Below, one piece after another: positions 9,139-16,535 of a DNA stretch of 41,711 bases. Source of the DNA: Candidatus Altimarinota bacterium (GTDB taxonomy: Bacteria > Patescibacteriota > Gracilibacteria > JAHISY01); contig JAQVAZ010000006.1 of the NCBI GenBank assembly GCA_028690585.1, positions 1-41,711 of the forward strand, written 5' to 3'. Positions within the stretch are counted from its first letter, which is position 1; each line of letters begins with the position of its first letter. The position numbers and the translations under genes were made by a program. A model generated the notes under the pieces. That model was not told the origin of the DNA. It did no database searches and saw only the letters and a list, made by a program, of their open reading frames with translations.

Positions 9139-10041
9139 TTGTCCCTGCTTGATCTCCGCCGCCGTCTGAAATCTATCCGCAATACGCAGAAAATTACCAA
9201 AGCGATGCAGATGGTTTCCGCTAGCAAGATGAAGAAAGCGCAGGATGCAGCGCTTGCTGGCCGGCCTTATGCAGTGGAGCTAGAGAAGCTGATTCGCAAT
9301 CTCGTAAGAAGCAATAAGGTAGGTTTGCAGAATCGTTTTTTCGAAAGAAGAGGTGGCAGCCGTGGCAAGAAAGATACTAAGAAAATTCTTTTCCTTTTTT
9401 TCACGGCAGATAGAGGATTATGCGGAGCTTTCAATTCCAATATCATTCGCTATCTCTACCGTAGAGAGATGCAACCGAATCAAGAGAAAGCAATTGCTTG
9501 CATTGGAAGGAAGGGAATGCAGTTTTTCAAACACATGGGAGGCAGCGTAGTAGCGGAATTCGAAGGCCTCGGAGATAAACCAAGCTATCTCGCGACAGCT
9601 CCGATTACGAAGCTGGCAACCGATGGATTCCTCAAAGGTGAATGGGATGAGGTGAGACTGGTTTACAACCACTTCGTAAATACGATGCAGCAGGAAATCA
9701 CTGAGAAAATCCTACTGCCTTTCACTGCGGAAGTAGTGGAGGCTAAAGTAGATGCAGCGAAGAAGGAAAAAGAGAAAGAAGTAGAATACATTTTCGAGCC
9801 TAGCCCAAAAGCGGTTTTTGATCGGATTCTCCCCCGCTACCTCGAGACGATTGTGTATCAATCACTGCTTGAATCCAACGCAAGTGAGCAATCTGCGCGT
9901 ATGGTGGCAATGAAATCGGCGACAGAAAACGCAGGAGAACTCATGGGTAGCCTCACACTAGAAATGAATAAAGCCCGCCAAGCTGGTATCACTACAGAAA
10001 TCTTGGAAATCGTCGGTGGTGCAGAAGCATTGGCAGACTAA
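9139..10041 (+). CDS. atpG: F0F1 ATP synthase subunit gamma
   Basis: Central rotor shaft, 300 residues. The N-terminus (LRRRLKSIRNTQKITKAMQMVSASKMKKAQ) and the C-terminus (RMVAMKSATENAGELMGSLTLEMNKARQAGITTEILEIVGGAEAL) form the paired coiled coil that enters the alpha-beta head; both match the family closely. The middle has the Rossmann-like part with FFTADRGLCGAFNSNI. The start is the TTG at 9139, as the preceding bases are a degenerate ACAACAACTACAAC stretch and the family N-terminus begins there. The usual next genes, atpD and atpC, are not found downstream. Confidence 0.95.
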   Translation: MSLLDLRRRLKSIRNTQKITKAMQMVSASKMKKAQDAALAGRPYAVELEKLIRNLVRSNKVGLQNRFFERRGGSRGKKDTKKILFLFFTADRGLCGAFNSNIIRYLYRREMQPNQEKAIACIGRKGMQFFKHMGGSVVAEFEGLGDKPSYLATAPITKLATDGFLKGEWDEVRLVYNHFVNTMQQEITEKILLPFTAEVVEAKVDAAKKEKEKEVEYIFEPSPKAVFDRILPRYLETIVYQSLLESNASEQSARMVAMKSATENAGELMGSLTLEMNKARQAGITTEILEIVGGAEALAD

Positions 10042-10058
10042 TCAACAATCAAAAACTA

Positions 10059-10349
10059 ATGAATGAAGCAGATAAAAATCTCGTTGTTATTTTGCATCCC
10101 GCTGAAGCGCGCGAAGTAATCATGGGCGTATTAACTCAAGGTCTTAACCCTATTCATGCAGAAATTGATAAACTGGGCGAAGGAATGAATAGATTTGGCG
10201 TAGCGATTGATAGAACCAGATCAATAATTCATGGTATTGGAAATATAGGTGATACTATGGCACGCAGCGCGAATGAATCACACGACCTAACGACATCAGT
10301 CAGAGGCTCAGTTATCCCTGGAAGATATGGAAAACATAATAGAACTTAG
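10059..10349 (+). CDS. hypothetical protein, 96 aa, downstream of atpG
   Basis: Not recognised. It starts 17 bases after the atpG stop on the same strand, so probably co-transcribed. It is a soluble, possibly helical protein; the middle (AEIDKLGEGMNRFGVAIDRTRSIIHGIGNIGDTMA) is amphipathic and reminiscent of short coiled-coil linkers. There are no membrane segments, cysteines or known motifs. It takes the place where atpD would be expected. No Shine-Dalgarno sequence precedes the ATG. Coding potential is judged from composition and frame length only. Confidence 0.55.
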   Translation: MNEADKNLVVILHPAEAREVIMGVLTQGLNPIHAEIDKLGEGMNRFGVAIDRTRSIIHGIGNIGDTMARSANESHDLTTSVRGSVIPGRYGKHNRT

Positions 10350-10375
10350 TAAAAATCGAGGACTAAGCCTAAAAA

Positions 10376-10462
10376 ACTTCTCGATTCCGCTTCGCTTCAC
10401 TTCACTCGAAGAAAAAGAGGAGTAAAAAGAACCCTATTCCTTATTCTATATTCTTTATTCCC
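10376..10462 (-). repeat. TTCGAG hairpin repeat (single arm) with TTATTCC tandem
   Basis: Bases 10376-10415 are the reverse complement of the TTCTTCGAGTGAAGCG...ATCGAGAAG arm found at 12670, 27368 and 30320. It is followed at 10433-10462 by degenerate CTATTCC/TTATTC repeats that run up to the rplS stop codon. Confidence 0.7.
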
Positions 10463-10464
10463 AA

Positions 10465-10890
10465 TTAAGCAGCGGAAGCTTCTTCTTTTGCCTCTGCTTT
10501 TGCTGCTACTGGTTTCTTTTTAGCAGTTGGTGCTTCCATGTATTCCTCTTGGAAGCGCGCAGCCTTACCGCGCAAAGTGCGAGTGTAATACAGTTTGGAT
10601 TTGCAAATCTTAGCTTTCTTCACAATTTCAATCTTAGCAATCAATGGAGAAGCTACTGGGAAAACTTTCTCTACACCGATACCATCGATTACTCTCCTTA
10701 CAGTGAAAGTATGGTTGATTCCGCGGCCAGCATTCACAGCAATCACGAGGCCTTCGAAATTCTGGAGGCGTTCTTTTTCACCTTCCTTGATTTTCTGCGC
10801 AACTCTTACAGTCATGCCAGTCTGAGGCGCGATATTTTCTGTGGTGAGATTGCGAGCACCAACGGCTTTTAGGATTGCTTGTTGATTCAT
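10465..10890 (-). CDS. rplS: 50S ribosomal protein L19
   Basis: Ribosomal protein at the 30S-50S interface. The family core runs from residue 1 to about 112: PQTGMTVRVAQKIKEGEKERLQNFEGLVIAV, then RGINHTFTVRRVIDGIGVEKVFPVASPLI and KSKLYYTRTLRGKAARF, the last carrying the L19 signature. A lysine- and alanine-rich C-terminal tail of about 25 residues (PTAKKKPVAAKAEAKEEASAA) extends beyond the standard length. No Shine-Dalgarno sequence; the leader contains a hairpin (see 10907-10963). Neighbouring ribosome-maturation genes often seen with rplS (trmD, rimM) are absent. Confidence 0.96.
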   Translation of the reverse strand: MNQQAILKAVGARNLTTENIAPQTGMTVRVAQKIKEGEKERLQNFEGLVIAVNAGRGINHTFTVRRVIDGIGVEKVFPVASPLIAKIEIVKKAKICKSKLYYTRTLRGKAARFQEEYMEAPTAKKKPVAAKAEAKEEASAA

Positions 10891-10906
10891 GATAAAAGAT
10901 TGGAAA

Positions 10907-10963
10907 GGCTCAAAAAAGAGCCGCGTTATTCTAGCAGCGTAACCCTAGGTTAGCAACTGCTAG
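10907..10963 (-). promoter_or_regulatory. hairpins in the leader of rplS
   Basis: On the transcribed strand, CTAGCAG (10957-10963 read in reverse) pairs with CTGCTAG (10931-10937), enclosing TAACC/GGTTA (10940-10944/10948-10952). Closer to the gene, GGCTC and GAGCC (10907-10911/10918-10922) enclose a six-base loop and are followed by TTT. The second is terminator-like and could attenuate rplS or end the upstream regulator transcript; function is inferred only. Confidence 0.45.
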
Positions 10964-10973
10964 AGAGGTAAAT

Positions 10974-11561
10974 CTAGACTCGCGCTTTGGTGCGAGTTTC
11001 GATGTATTTCTGGAGATTATTTACTGAGATTACCTTCTCTTTGCTACTCAGCATATCCAAGACAAATTTATCTTTGCAGTCGAGGCGATAGAGGAAATCC
11101 GCGCGAGTCATCACTGTGAATTTCACTTTTTGGCTTGGCAACTCTGCCTCGAGATAAGCTTTGAGTTTAGTTTTATCGATAGCGCCAACTACAAACATAT
11201 CTGCTGCGGCAGCGGTAGCGCCTACGAATTGCCCAGAAAATAGGAGAAAATCTATTTCACCCAATTCACTCACTGCTTTCGCAATATCATCTTGAGGATT
11301 CGCAACTTTTACAAAGATGTTTTTGAATTCATCGAGTAAAGCGAAATCATGGTTGATATAGTAATACTTCTTACGATTTTTGCTGTGAGTTTTTAGCATT
11401 CCCACCTTCTTGAGATTATTCAATTCCCTTCTTACTGAGTTAATTTGCTCCTTTAGTTTGCGAGTAATCTCACGAATAAAATATTCATTCTGCGGGTGTA
11501 ACAAAAACAAACCCATGAGTTTCACGCGGGTGCGGGAGCCAAAAAACTGTTTGAGTAACAT
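10974..11561 (-). CDS. winged-helix DNA-binding protein (ArsR/MarR-like N-terminus)
   Basis: 195 residues. The N-terminal 75 or so form a winged helix: MLLKQFFGSRTRVKLMGLFLLHP, YFIREITRKLKEQINSVRRELNNLKKVGML with the recognition helix, and the wing THSKNRKKYYYINHDF. The remainder (DFLLFSGQFVGATAAAADMFVVG, KVKFTVMTRADFLYRL) looks like a small alpha/beta nucleotidyltransferase-like fold, an arrangement common in CPR proteins annotated as transcriptional regulators; the fold assignment is tentative. Target genes are unknown. It lies upstream of rplS on the same strand, separated by a hairpin region. Confidence 0.75.
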   Translation of the reverse strand: MLLKQFFGSRTRVKLMGLFLLHPQNEYFIREITRKLKEQINSVRRELNNLKKVGMLKTHSKNRKKYYYINHDFALLDEFKNIFVKVANPQDDIAKAVSELGEIDFLLFSGQFVGATAAAADMFVVGAIDKTKLKAYLEAELPSQKVKFTVMTRADFLYRLDCKDKFVLDMLSSKEKVISVNNLQKYIETRTKARV

Positions 11562-11759
11562 ATGAGGGGAATTAAATTTGAGAGGCTGAGGTTGGGTTAC
11601 CTAGGATAAAGAATTTATACAGAAATGCAAGTTTACTCTCCAGAATCTTTTATCCTTCGGAATGATTGGCTTGAAGAAGAGGTGAATTAAGGTTGACTAA
11701 AAAAGGTGTTCATTCTACAAAAAGATAAAAACGAATGCAAGTATTCGCTATTCCGTCAA

Positions 11760-12560
11760 TCAACTACGCAAATCCCACACTCCCACCGCACAACCGATTC
11801 CACCTGGTGCTTCGTAGCTAAGGATTTGGTGCTTAGCTGGTTTTTCGTGCAATGCACCAATCAGCGTGCAAATTCCGCGATAACCGCACTCTGCGATCTC
11901 ATCTCGCTCGAAAGAATCATAAAGCAAGATACTCGCGTAATCCCCCGCCTTGAGATCAGAAATAATTCGCGCATCCCATTCTTTTGCGAGCGGTGAGTAA
12001 CCGTGTGGAGAAAATTTATTCAGCGTATGCGCAAGTTCGCTACTCGCAATAAACACAATATTCTTCTCGGCTTCATCAGCAACTTCGCGCAGAATTTTTC
12101 CCAGCTCGAAATGCGTGGTGGAAGAAGCCAGCGAAATTCCCAGACTCACTACCTGCGCCTGCGGGAAAGCAGCAGCGAAATAATACAGCGGCACAGAAAC
12201 ACCGAAATCTAACTTCTCTCCAGTGGTAGGTTGAATCTGCAAACCCTTGGAAGTAGCAGCCTCTACGATTTGCGCGGAAAGCAATCTGTCGCGTGTATAA
12301 GTTTTGATAACTTCTGACGCAGAGAATTCTGCGAAATCCGCAGTGAAGTTTTCGCTGTGTGGAATTTGAATCGTAAAACTATTCGCTTGAATTTCTCCAT
12401 GCGGAGAAAGAATAATGAAAGTATCGGGAGGGTTTTCACGCAACCCCATCGCAGTCGAAAGCAAAGCATTCACCGTTTTCTCAAACCGCCGCAAATTTTC
12501 TTTTCCGACAGCAGGAATCAGCGCGGGTGGATGCGGAGAGAGAATTGCATGAGTAAGCAT
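11760..12560 (-). CDS. class III extradiol dioxygenase-like (LigB/MEMO superfamily) protein
   Basis: 266 residues. Features of the COG3885/LigB-MEMO superfamily: the N-terminal SPHPPALIPAVGKENL, which supplies a histidine in the usual metal-binding position, PDTFIILSPHG with a second histidine, a SSELAHTLNKFSPHGY segment, and the C-terminal SYEAPGGIGCAVGVWDL. Members sit with AMMECR1 and radical SAM proteins in the AmmeMemoRadiSam group in other genomes; those partners are not here, so the substrate is unknown. The start ATG lies 7 nt after an extended -10 box (see the promoter entry). Confidence 0.85.
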   Translation of the reverse strand: MLTHAILSPHPPALIPAVGKENLRRFEKTVNALLSTAMGLRENPPDTFIILSPHGEIQANSFTIQIPHSENFTADFAEFSASEVIKTYTRDRLLSAQIVEAATSKGLQIQPTTGEKLDFGVSVPLYYFAAAFPQAQVVSLGISLASSTTHFELGKILREVADEAEKNIVFIASSELAHTLNKFSPHGYSPLAKEWDARIISDLKAGDYASILLYDSFERDEIAECGYRGICTLIGALHEKPAKHQILSYEAPGGIGCAVGVWDLRS

Positions 12561-12567
12561 TGGAAAG

Positions 12568-12576
12568 ATTCTAACA
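12568..12576 (-). promoter_or_regulatory. -10 box for a leaderless LigB-like mRNA
   Basis: On the minus strand, TGTTAGAAT: a TAGAAT box at 12568-12573 with an extended TGn, and a 7-base gap to the ATG at 12560. No clear -35 box at 17 bp. The spacing places the transcription start at or next to the start codon. Confidence 0.5.
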
Positions 12577-12607
12577 AAACTAATTTTTCTATTCCCGCTT
12601 CCCTTTT

Positions 12608-12637
12608 GTCATCCCCGCGAAGGCGGGGATCCAGAAA
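12608..12637 (+). repeat. GTCATTCCCGC-type palindromic repeat, copy 1
   Basis: GTC, then ATCCCCGC (12611-12618), loop GAAG, GCGGGGAT (12623-12630), then CCAG and A-run. The conserved outer GTCAT...AT(C)CAG and covarying stem bases against copies at 15698, 19494, 26144, 37862 and 37970 define a dispersed hairpin family. Confidence 0.85.
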
Positions 12638-12669
12638 AATTATTCTATTGAGCGAATCACAGCTAATTT

Positions 12670-12793
12670 TTTTCTTCGAGTGAAGCGCAGCGAAATCGAG
12701 AAGCTTGAGCAGCAAAAGTTCTCGACAAGCTCGAACAAAAAAGTTTTGTGAAATTTTTCTGCTTTATTCCACTATTCCATATTCCTTATTCCA
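12670..12793 (+). repeat. TTCGAG nested hairpin repeat with TTATTCC tandem
   Basis: Outer stem TTCGAG 12675-12680 with CTCGAA 12730-12735; inner stem TCGAGAA 12696-12702 with TTCTCGA 12719-12725. It is followed by AAAAAAGTTTTGTGAAATT and, at 12763-12793, degenerate TTATTCC/ACTATTCC units. Nearly the same ~125-base sequence occurs at 27368-27498. Confidence 0.8.
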
Positions 12794-12797
12794 ACTC

Positions 12798-12825
12798 TTG
12801 CTTCTACACCAATTTTGTGTAGAAT
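12798..12825 (+). promoter_or_regulatory. promoter and palindromic operator of the rrf2-nifU-nifS genes
   Basis: TTGCTT (12798-12803), 16 bp, TAGAAT (12820-12825). A perfect 7-base inverted repeat, TCTACAC (12803-12809) and GTGTAGA (12817-12823) with a 7-base spacer, covers the spacer and half of the -10 box. That position fits a repressor operator; autorepression by the Rrf2 protein encoded directly downstream is the natural inference. Confidence 0.7.
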
Positions 12826-12847
12826 ACTTTTTGCCTCACAAAAAATT

Positions 12848-13237
12848 ATGCAAATCTCTCGTGCCACCGAATACGCGCTTCTCGGATTGGGTTATCTCGC
12901 GAAAAAAAATGGAGTAGCTGCTAGCGCAGCAGAAATCGGTGAGAATGAAAAACTATCCGTGTATTTTCTCAGGAATGTTTTCCAAAAACTGCGCGATGCA
13001 AAACTCATCACTACGAAAACTGGTGAGGGTTATCTCCTCGCGAAGAAGCCACAGCAAATTTCTCTCAAAGATATTGTGGAAGCAGTGGAAGGCCCGATGA
13101 ATATTCACGCATGTTTACAAAAGAAAAATACGAAATGTGTGCGCAGCGGTGGCTGCAAGATTCTGAAAACTTGGGGAGGAATCCAAGAAAAATTTCTCGC
13201 TGAGCTACAGAAAGTTCGCTTAACTGATTTAATTTAA
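12848..13237 (+). CDS. Rrf2-family (IscR/NsrR-like) iron-sulfur transcription regulator
   Basis: 129 residues. The N-terminus MQISRATEYALLGLGYLAKK is the Rrf2 winged-helix start, followed by AAEIGENEKLSVYFLRNVFQKLRDAKLITTKTGEGYLLAKKP. Three cysteines in a CX7CX5C arrangement (HACLQKKNTKCVRSGGCKIL) can ligate a cluster, as in IscR and NsrR. ATG 12848 is chosen over the longer frame at 12815 because the family N-terminus begins there and the upstream bases are the promoter. First gene of an iron-sulfur assembly cluster; nifU starts 3 bases after the stop. Likely senses cluster status and represses the operon. Confidence 0.92.
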   Translation: MQISRATEYALLGLGYLAKKNGVAASAAEIGENEKLSVYFLRNVFQKLRDAKLITTKTGEGYLLAKKPQQISLKDIVEAVEGPMNIHACLQKKNTKCVRSGGCKILKTWGGIQEKFLAELQKVRLTDLI

Positions 13238-13240
13238 ATT

Positions 13241-13876
13241 ATGCCAAAACCTGTAAAAAATTCCGCTTGGGTTTACTCCGATGTAGTGAAGAAACATTTT
13301 TTCAATCCGCAAAATGTTTTATTTGAAGAAGATGAAAAATGGTTGAAGGATGTGGATGGTGAAGGTGAAGTCGGCAGCCCAGCATGTGGTGATGTGATGC
13401 GCATCTGGATAAAAGTCGATCAAAAAAAAGATAGGATTAAAGATATGCGTTGGCAAACTTTTGGATGCGCGAGTGCGATTGGCTCCACTTCGATGTTGAG
13501 TGAGATGGTTTTGGAAAAAGGTGGAATGTCTATCGAGAAGGCGTTGAAGATTACTCCACAAGATATTTTGAAACGCTTACACGGATTACCGCAAAATAAA
13601 ATCCACTGCTCTGTATTGGGAGATCAGGCTTTGCAAGCCGCGATTTTTGATTACTTTGCGAAATCTGGGCAGCAGGCAAGAATTACGAATTCTAAAAATA
13701 CTGGAAATGAAATCGTATGTGAATGTTTCGGAGTGAGTAAGCGCGAGTTGGAGATGCTGGTGAAAAGCGGATTCGATACTTTTGAAAAAGTAAAAGCGAA
13801 AAGTGGCGCTGGTGGTGGTTGTGGAAACTGCGCAACCAATATCAAGAAACTAATTAAGGAAATGAAAAAAGCTTAA
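13241..13876 (+). CDS. nifU: NifU-like iron-sulfur scaffold: IscU domain plus BFD-like [2Fe-2S] domain
   Basis: Scaffold on which sulfur from NifS and iron are assembled into clusters. Residues 1-135 are IscU-like, with the three conserved cysteines in SPACGDVM, TFGCASAI and KIHCSVLGDQAL. Residues about 160-205 are a bacterioferritin-associated-ferredoxin-like domain with CEC (VCECFGVSKRELEMLV) and GGGCGNC, the CxC...CxxC pattern. The C-terminal Nfu domain of classical NifU is missing, so the protein is a two-domain form of 211 residues. It lies between the regulator gene and nifS. The IscU aspartate next to the first cysteine is retained (CGD). Confidence 0.94.
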   Translation: MPKPVKNSAWVYSDVVKKHFFNPQNVLFEEDEKWLKDVDGEGEVGSPACGDVMRIWIKVDQKKDRIKDMRWQTFGCASAIGSTSMLSEMVLEKGGMSIEKALKITPQDILKRLHGLPQNKIHCSVLGDQALQAAIFDYFAKSGQQARITNSKNTGNEIVCECFGVSKRELEMLVKSGFDTFEKVKAKSGAGGGCGNCATNIKKLIKEMKKA

Positions 13877-13887
13877 CTCTTGCATCT

Positions 13888-15060
13888 GTGGCGACTAAAC
13901 CAATCTATCTCGATCACTCTGCGACTACTCCGCTTGATCCGAAAGTTTTGAAAGCGATGCAGCCGTATCTCACTGAAGTATTTGGTAATCCCAGCTCGAT
14001 TCATGCTTTCGGGCAGGCAGCGCGAAGCGCAGTAGATACAGTAAGAAAAACCGTTGCGGAAATTCTGGAATGCGAAGCGAATGAAATTATTTTTACGAGT
14101 GGTGGCACAGAGTCTGACAATCTTGCGCTGCGTGGTGTGATGCATAATTTCAAAGATGGGCATCTTATCACTACTGCCGTGGAGCACCACGCGATTCTCT
14201 ACACTGCGGAAGCGCTACGGAAAGAAGGTTATGAAATTACGATTCTCCCAGTAGATGAATACGGCAGAGTAAGTGTCGCGCAAGTGGAAGCAGCTATCAA
14301 ACCAAATACGAAACTGATTTCCATCATGCTGGCGAATAATGAAATCGGTAGCCTGTTACCAGTGAGAGAAATCGGAAAAATGCTGGAGAAAAAAAGAGAG
14401 AGAGGTGAAGTAACTCCCCTGCTACATACCGATGCAGTGCAAGGTGGCGGGATTTTGAATCTGGATGTGGGACACTTGAAAGTTGATTTACTCAGCTTAT
14501 CTGCGCATAAATTTTACGGGCCAAAAGGTGTGGGGATTCTCTATGTGAAAAATGGTGTGAAACTACTACCAACGCAAACTGGTGGCGGCCAAGAAAAAGG
14601 TAAACGCGCTGGCACAGAAAATGTAGCAGGAATCGTAGGCGCTGCAGCAGCCTTGAAGCTTGCGAATAGTAAACGTGAGAAAGAAGCTGCGCGGTTAACG
14701 AAGTTACGCGAAGAATTGGTGAATAAAATTCTGAAAGAAATTCCGCGCAGTAAACTCACTGGCCACGCAACGGAAAGATTACCAGGCAGCGCGAGTTTTA
14801 TTTTCTACGGAGTAGAAGGAGAAAGTATTTTACTGAGATTAGATTTCGAAGGCATCGCTGCTTCCACTGGTAGCGCTTGCAACAGCGCGAGTCTGCAACC
14901 CAGCCATGTTTTGACTGCGATGCAGATTCCACACGAATGGAAACACGGAAGCCTGCGTTTAACTTTGGGTAGAAGCACCACCTCCGCGCAAATTCAGCGT
15001 GTAGTAAAAGTTTTGAAAAAAATCGTGAGTGATTTACGCGCTATCTCTTCCGTGAAATGA
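13888..15060 (+). CDS. nifS: cysteine desulfurase (NifS/IscS type)
   Basis: PLP enzyme that takes sulfur from cysteine for cluster assembly and tRNA thiolation. 390 residues. Visible: YLDHSATTPLDPKVL at the N-terminus, FTSGGTESDNLALRG (PLP phosphate binding), the histidine stack in VEHHAI, SAHKFYGPKGVG with the PLP lysine near residue 208, and the active cysteine loop STGSACNSASLQPSHVL near 330, where the more common form is SSGSACSSG. The start is GTG at 13888, eleven bases after nifU. The TGA stop overlaps an ATG (ATGA at 15057-15060) that opens the frame of maf. Confidence 0.96.
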   Translation: MATKPIYLDHSATTPLDPKVLKAMQPYLTEVFGNPSSIHAFGQAARSAVDTVRKTVAEILECEANEIIFTSGGTESDNLALRGVMHNFKDGHLITTAVEHHAILYTAEALRKEGYEITILPVDEYGRVSVAQVEAAIKPNTKLISIMLANNEIGSLLPVREIGKMLEKKRERGEVTPLLHTDAVQGGGILNLDVGHLKVDLLSLSAHKFYGPKGVGILYVKNGVKLLPTQTGGGQEKGKRAGTENVAGIVGAAAALKLANSKREKEAARLTKLREELVNKILKEIPRSKLTGHATERLPGSASFIFYGVEGESILLRLDFEGIAASTGSACNSASLQPSHVLTAMQIPHEWKHGSLRLTLGRSTTSAQIQRVVKVLKKIVSDLRAISSVK

Positions 15061-15089
15061 AGCTCCACGCATCTAAGCGAAAAGCGGAA

Positions 15090-15123
15090 TCCGCCGAAGC
15101 CCACCGTGGTAGGCGAAGGCGGA
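15090..15123 (+). repeat. CCGCC...GGCGG hairpin repeat at the maf start
   Basis: TCCGCC (15090-15095) pairs with GGCGGA (15118-15123), with inner GCC/GGC and ACC/GGT pairs and GAA-GAA internal loops. Unlike the surrounding sequence it is very GC-rich. Its last base is the A of the proposed maf start codon. Confidence 0.6.
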
Positions 15124-15680
15124 TGAAAGTTATTCTCGCTTCCGCTTCTCCACGCCGCAAAGAGTTACTCGTAAAAATTATTCCTGATTTTGAAATTCGC
15201 GTGGTTCATCGCGAAGAAATTTTGGAGAAAGGAAAATCCGCTGCGGAAAACGCGCAGCGCCTCGCAGCCGAAAAAGCGAATGCAGCTTGGCTAGAAAATT
15301 CTGAAGAAATCGTAATCGGTTGCGACACTCTCGGAGAAGTAGCAGGAGAATTACTCGGGAAACCTGCGGATAAAACTGAAGCCGTGAAGATGCTACGGAA
15401 ACTCAGTGGCACAACTCACACTATTGCTACAGGTTATTGTGTAAAAAGAGAAAAAGAAGAAATCTGTGGAGCAGCAATCGCTGAGGTAACTTTTCGGAAA
15501 CTCAGTGATGCGGAAATTGAAAAATATGTGAGAGAAAATCCAGTGGAAGGTTTTGCTGGTAGCTACGCGATTCAAGAAATCGGGGATGCGTTTGTCGAAA
15601 AAATCTCTGGAGAGTTTGATGTGATTGTAGGTTTCCCTACGAAAAAGATTAGTGAAATCTTGAAGCAACTGCTGAGTTAA
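15123..15680 (+). CDS. maf: Maf-like nucleoside triphosphate pyrophosphatase
   Basis: Hydrolyses non-canonical or modified nucleoside triphosphates to monophosphates; linked to septum arrest in Bacillus. 185 residues from MKVILASASPRRKELL, the family N-terminus. Also visible: IVIGCDTLGEVAGELLGKPAD (catalytic Asp in the position of the D-T motif), TTHTIATGYCV and GFAGSYAIQEIGDAFVEKISGEFDVIVGFP. An in-frame ATG at 15057 overlapping the nifS stop would add 22 basic residues (MKLHASKRKAESAEAHRGRR...) encoded largely by a GC-rich hairpin repeat, so the shorter start is preferred; coupling from 15057 remains possible. Confidence 0.93.
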   Translation: MKVILASASPRRKELLVKIIPDFEIRVVHREEILEKGKSAAENAQRLAAEKANAAWLENSEEIVIGCDTLGEVAGELLGKPADKTEAVKMLRKLSGTTHTIATGYCVKREKEEICGAAIAEVTFRKLSDAEIEKYVRENPVEGFAGSYAIQEIGDAFVEKISGEFDVIVGFPTKKISEILKQLLS

Positions 15681-15697
15681 TTTCAAAAATCTCCGTT

Positions 15698-15726
15698 GTC
15701 ATTCCCGCGAAAGCGGGAATCCAAAA
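15698..15726 (+). repeat. GTCATTCCCGC-type palindromic repeat, copy 2
   Basis: GTC, ATTCCCGC (15701-15708), GAAA, GCGGGAAT (15713-15720), CC and A-run. Sits between maf and the terminator. Confidence 0.88.
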
Positions 15727-15742
15727 ATCATTAGAATATGCA

Positions 15743-15763
15743 AAACGCCCCGCTGGGGCGTTT
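15743..15763. terminator. bidirectional terminator between maf and the TraC-like gene
   Basis: AAACGCCCC (15743-15751), loop GCT, GGGGCGTTT (15755-15763): a perfect 9-bp stem with A/T-rich edges, between convergent genes. Confidence 0.82.
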
Positions 15764-15798
15764 CTACACTATTTCTAAAAACTTAATCCTGAATTCCT

Positions 15799-16524
15799 TT
15801 ACGCGGTTGCGCTACGCGCTGCCGCTTCGGCATCCATCAAATCAAACTTTTCGATATCATTCACTTTTTCATTTCGCGCAGTCAGTGGATTGTAGATATT
15901 GTAATAAAGCTTAATTAATTCGGGAGTTTTGAGTTTGCGTGTTTGTAATCCACAGTTTTCTAAACCGCCGATAACAGCATCGATTCTCTCAGTAAGCTTC
16001 TTAGAAACTTCATTGAATTCTCTTTGGCGTTTTTCGAAAGCACTAATAGAATCACCTGGGTGAATATAATTCCAGAAGCTTTGGAAAAGATTTGGATTGG
16101 CTGCGCGGTAAGTATCATAAGGAATCACAATGTAAAACTGCTTATCCATGATATCTGCAAATTCCACCAACCTTCTCACATATTCTCCGTATTCCACCAC
16201 CTGATTCTTGAGTAACTCGTTGGTTTGTTTCTTGCCAACCTCTTTGAGTTTATCGAGATAACCAGAGATATCGAGCTTCTTACTTCTGACTACGATTTGA
16301 ATTGGAAACTCGAGAGAGTTGAGGAAGTTCTGATAACCACGCGCTAGCGCGATTTGCTCTTCTTCGGATTTAAGATTTACATTGATACTACCAACTTCTA
16401 GCACTGCGCGAATCCCACCGTTTTTTAGCACTACGGTATCACTATGGATTTCCGCGATACGCATATACATCTGCGTAGAAGCAGCTGGATCTTTTTGCGC
16501 GGTAGCTTTTACAGAATCACTCAT
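15799..16524 (-). CDS. TraC-like N-terminal domain protein (conjugation/type IV secretion related)
   Basis: 241 residues. The N-terminus (QMYMRIAEIHSDTVVLKNGGIRAVLEVGSINVNLKSEEEQIALARGYQNFLNSLEF split over the first 80 residues) matches the TraC/VirB4 N-terminal domain found widely in Patescibacteria next to PrgI proteins. It contains strands followed by long helices and ends soon after LIKLYYNIYNPLTAR. The Walker-containing ATPase half of a VirB4 protein is absent, and the next gene downstream is on the opposite strand, so no ATPase is in this operon. It is preceded by the PrgI gene, 11 bases upstream on the same strand. Function in CPR is not established. Confidence 0.82.
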   Translation of the reverse strand: MSDSVKATAQKDPAASTQMYMRIAEIHSDTVVLKNGGIRAVLEVGSINVNLKSEEEQIALARGYQNFLNSLEFPIQIVVRSKKLDISGYLDKLKEVGKKQTNELLKNQVVEYGEYVRRLVEFADIMDKQFYIVIPYDTYRAANPNLFQSFWNYIHPGDSISAFEKRQREFNEVSKKLTERIDAVIGGLENCGLQTRKLKTPELIKLYYNIYNPLTARNEKVNDIEKFDLMDAEAAARSATA

Positions 16525-16535
16525 AGGAAAAGAAA

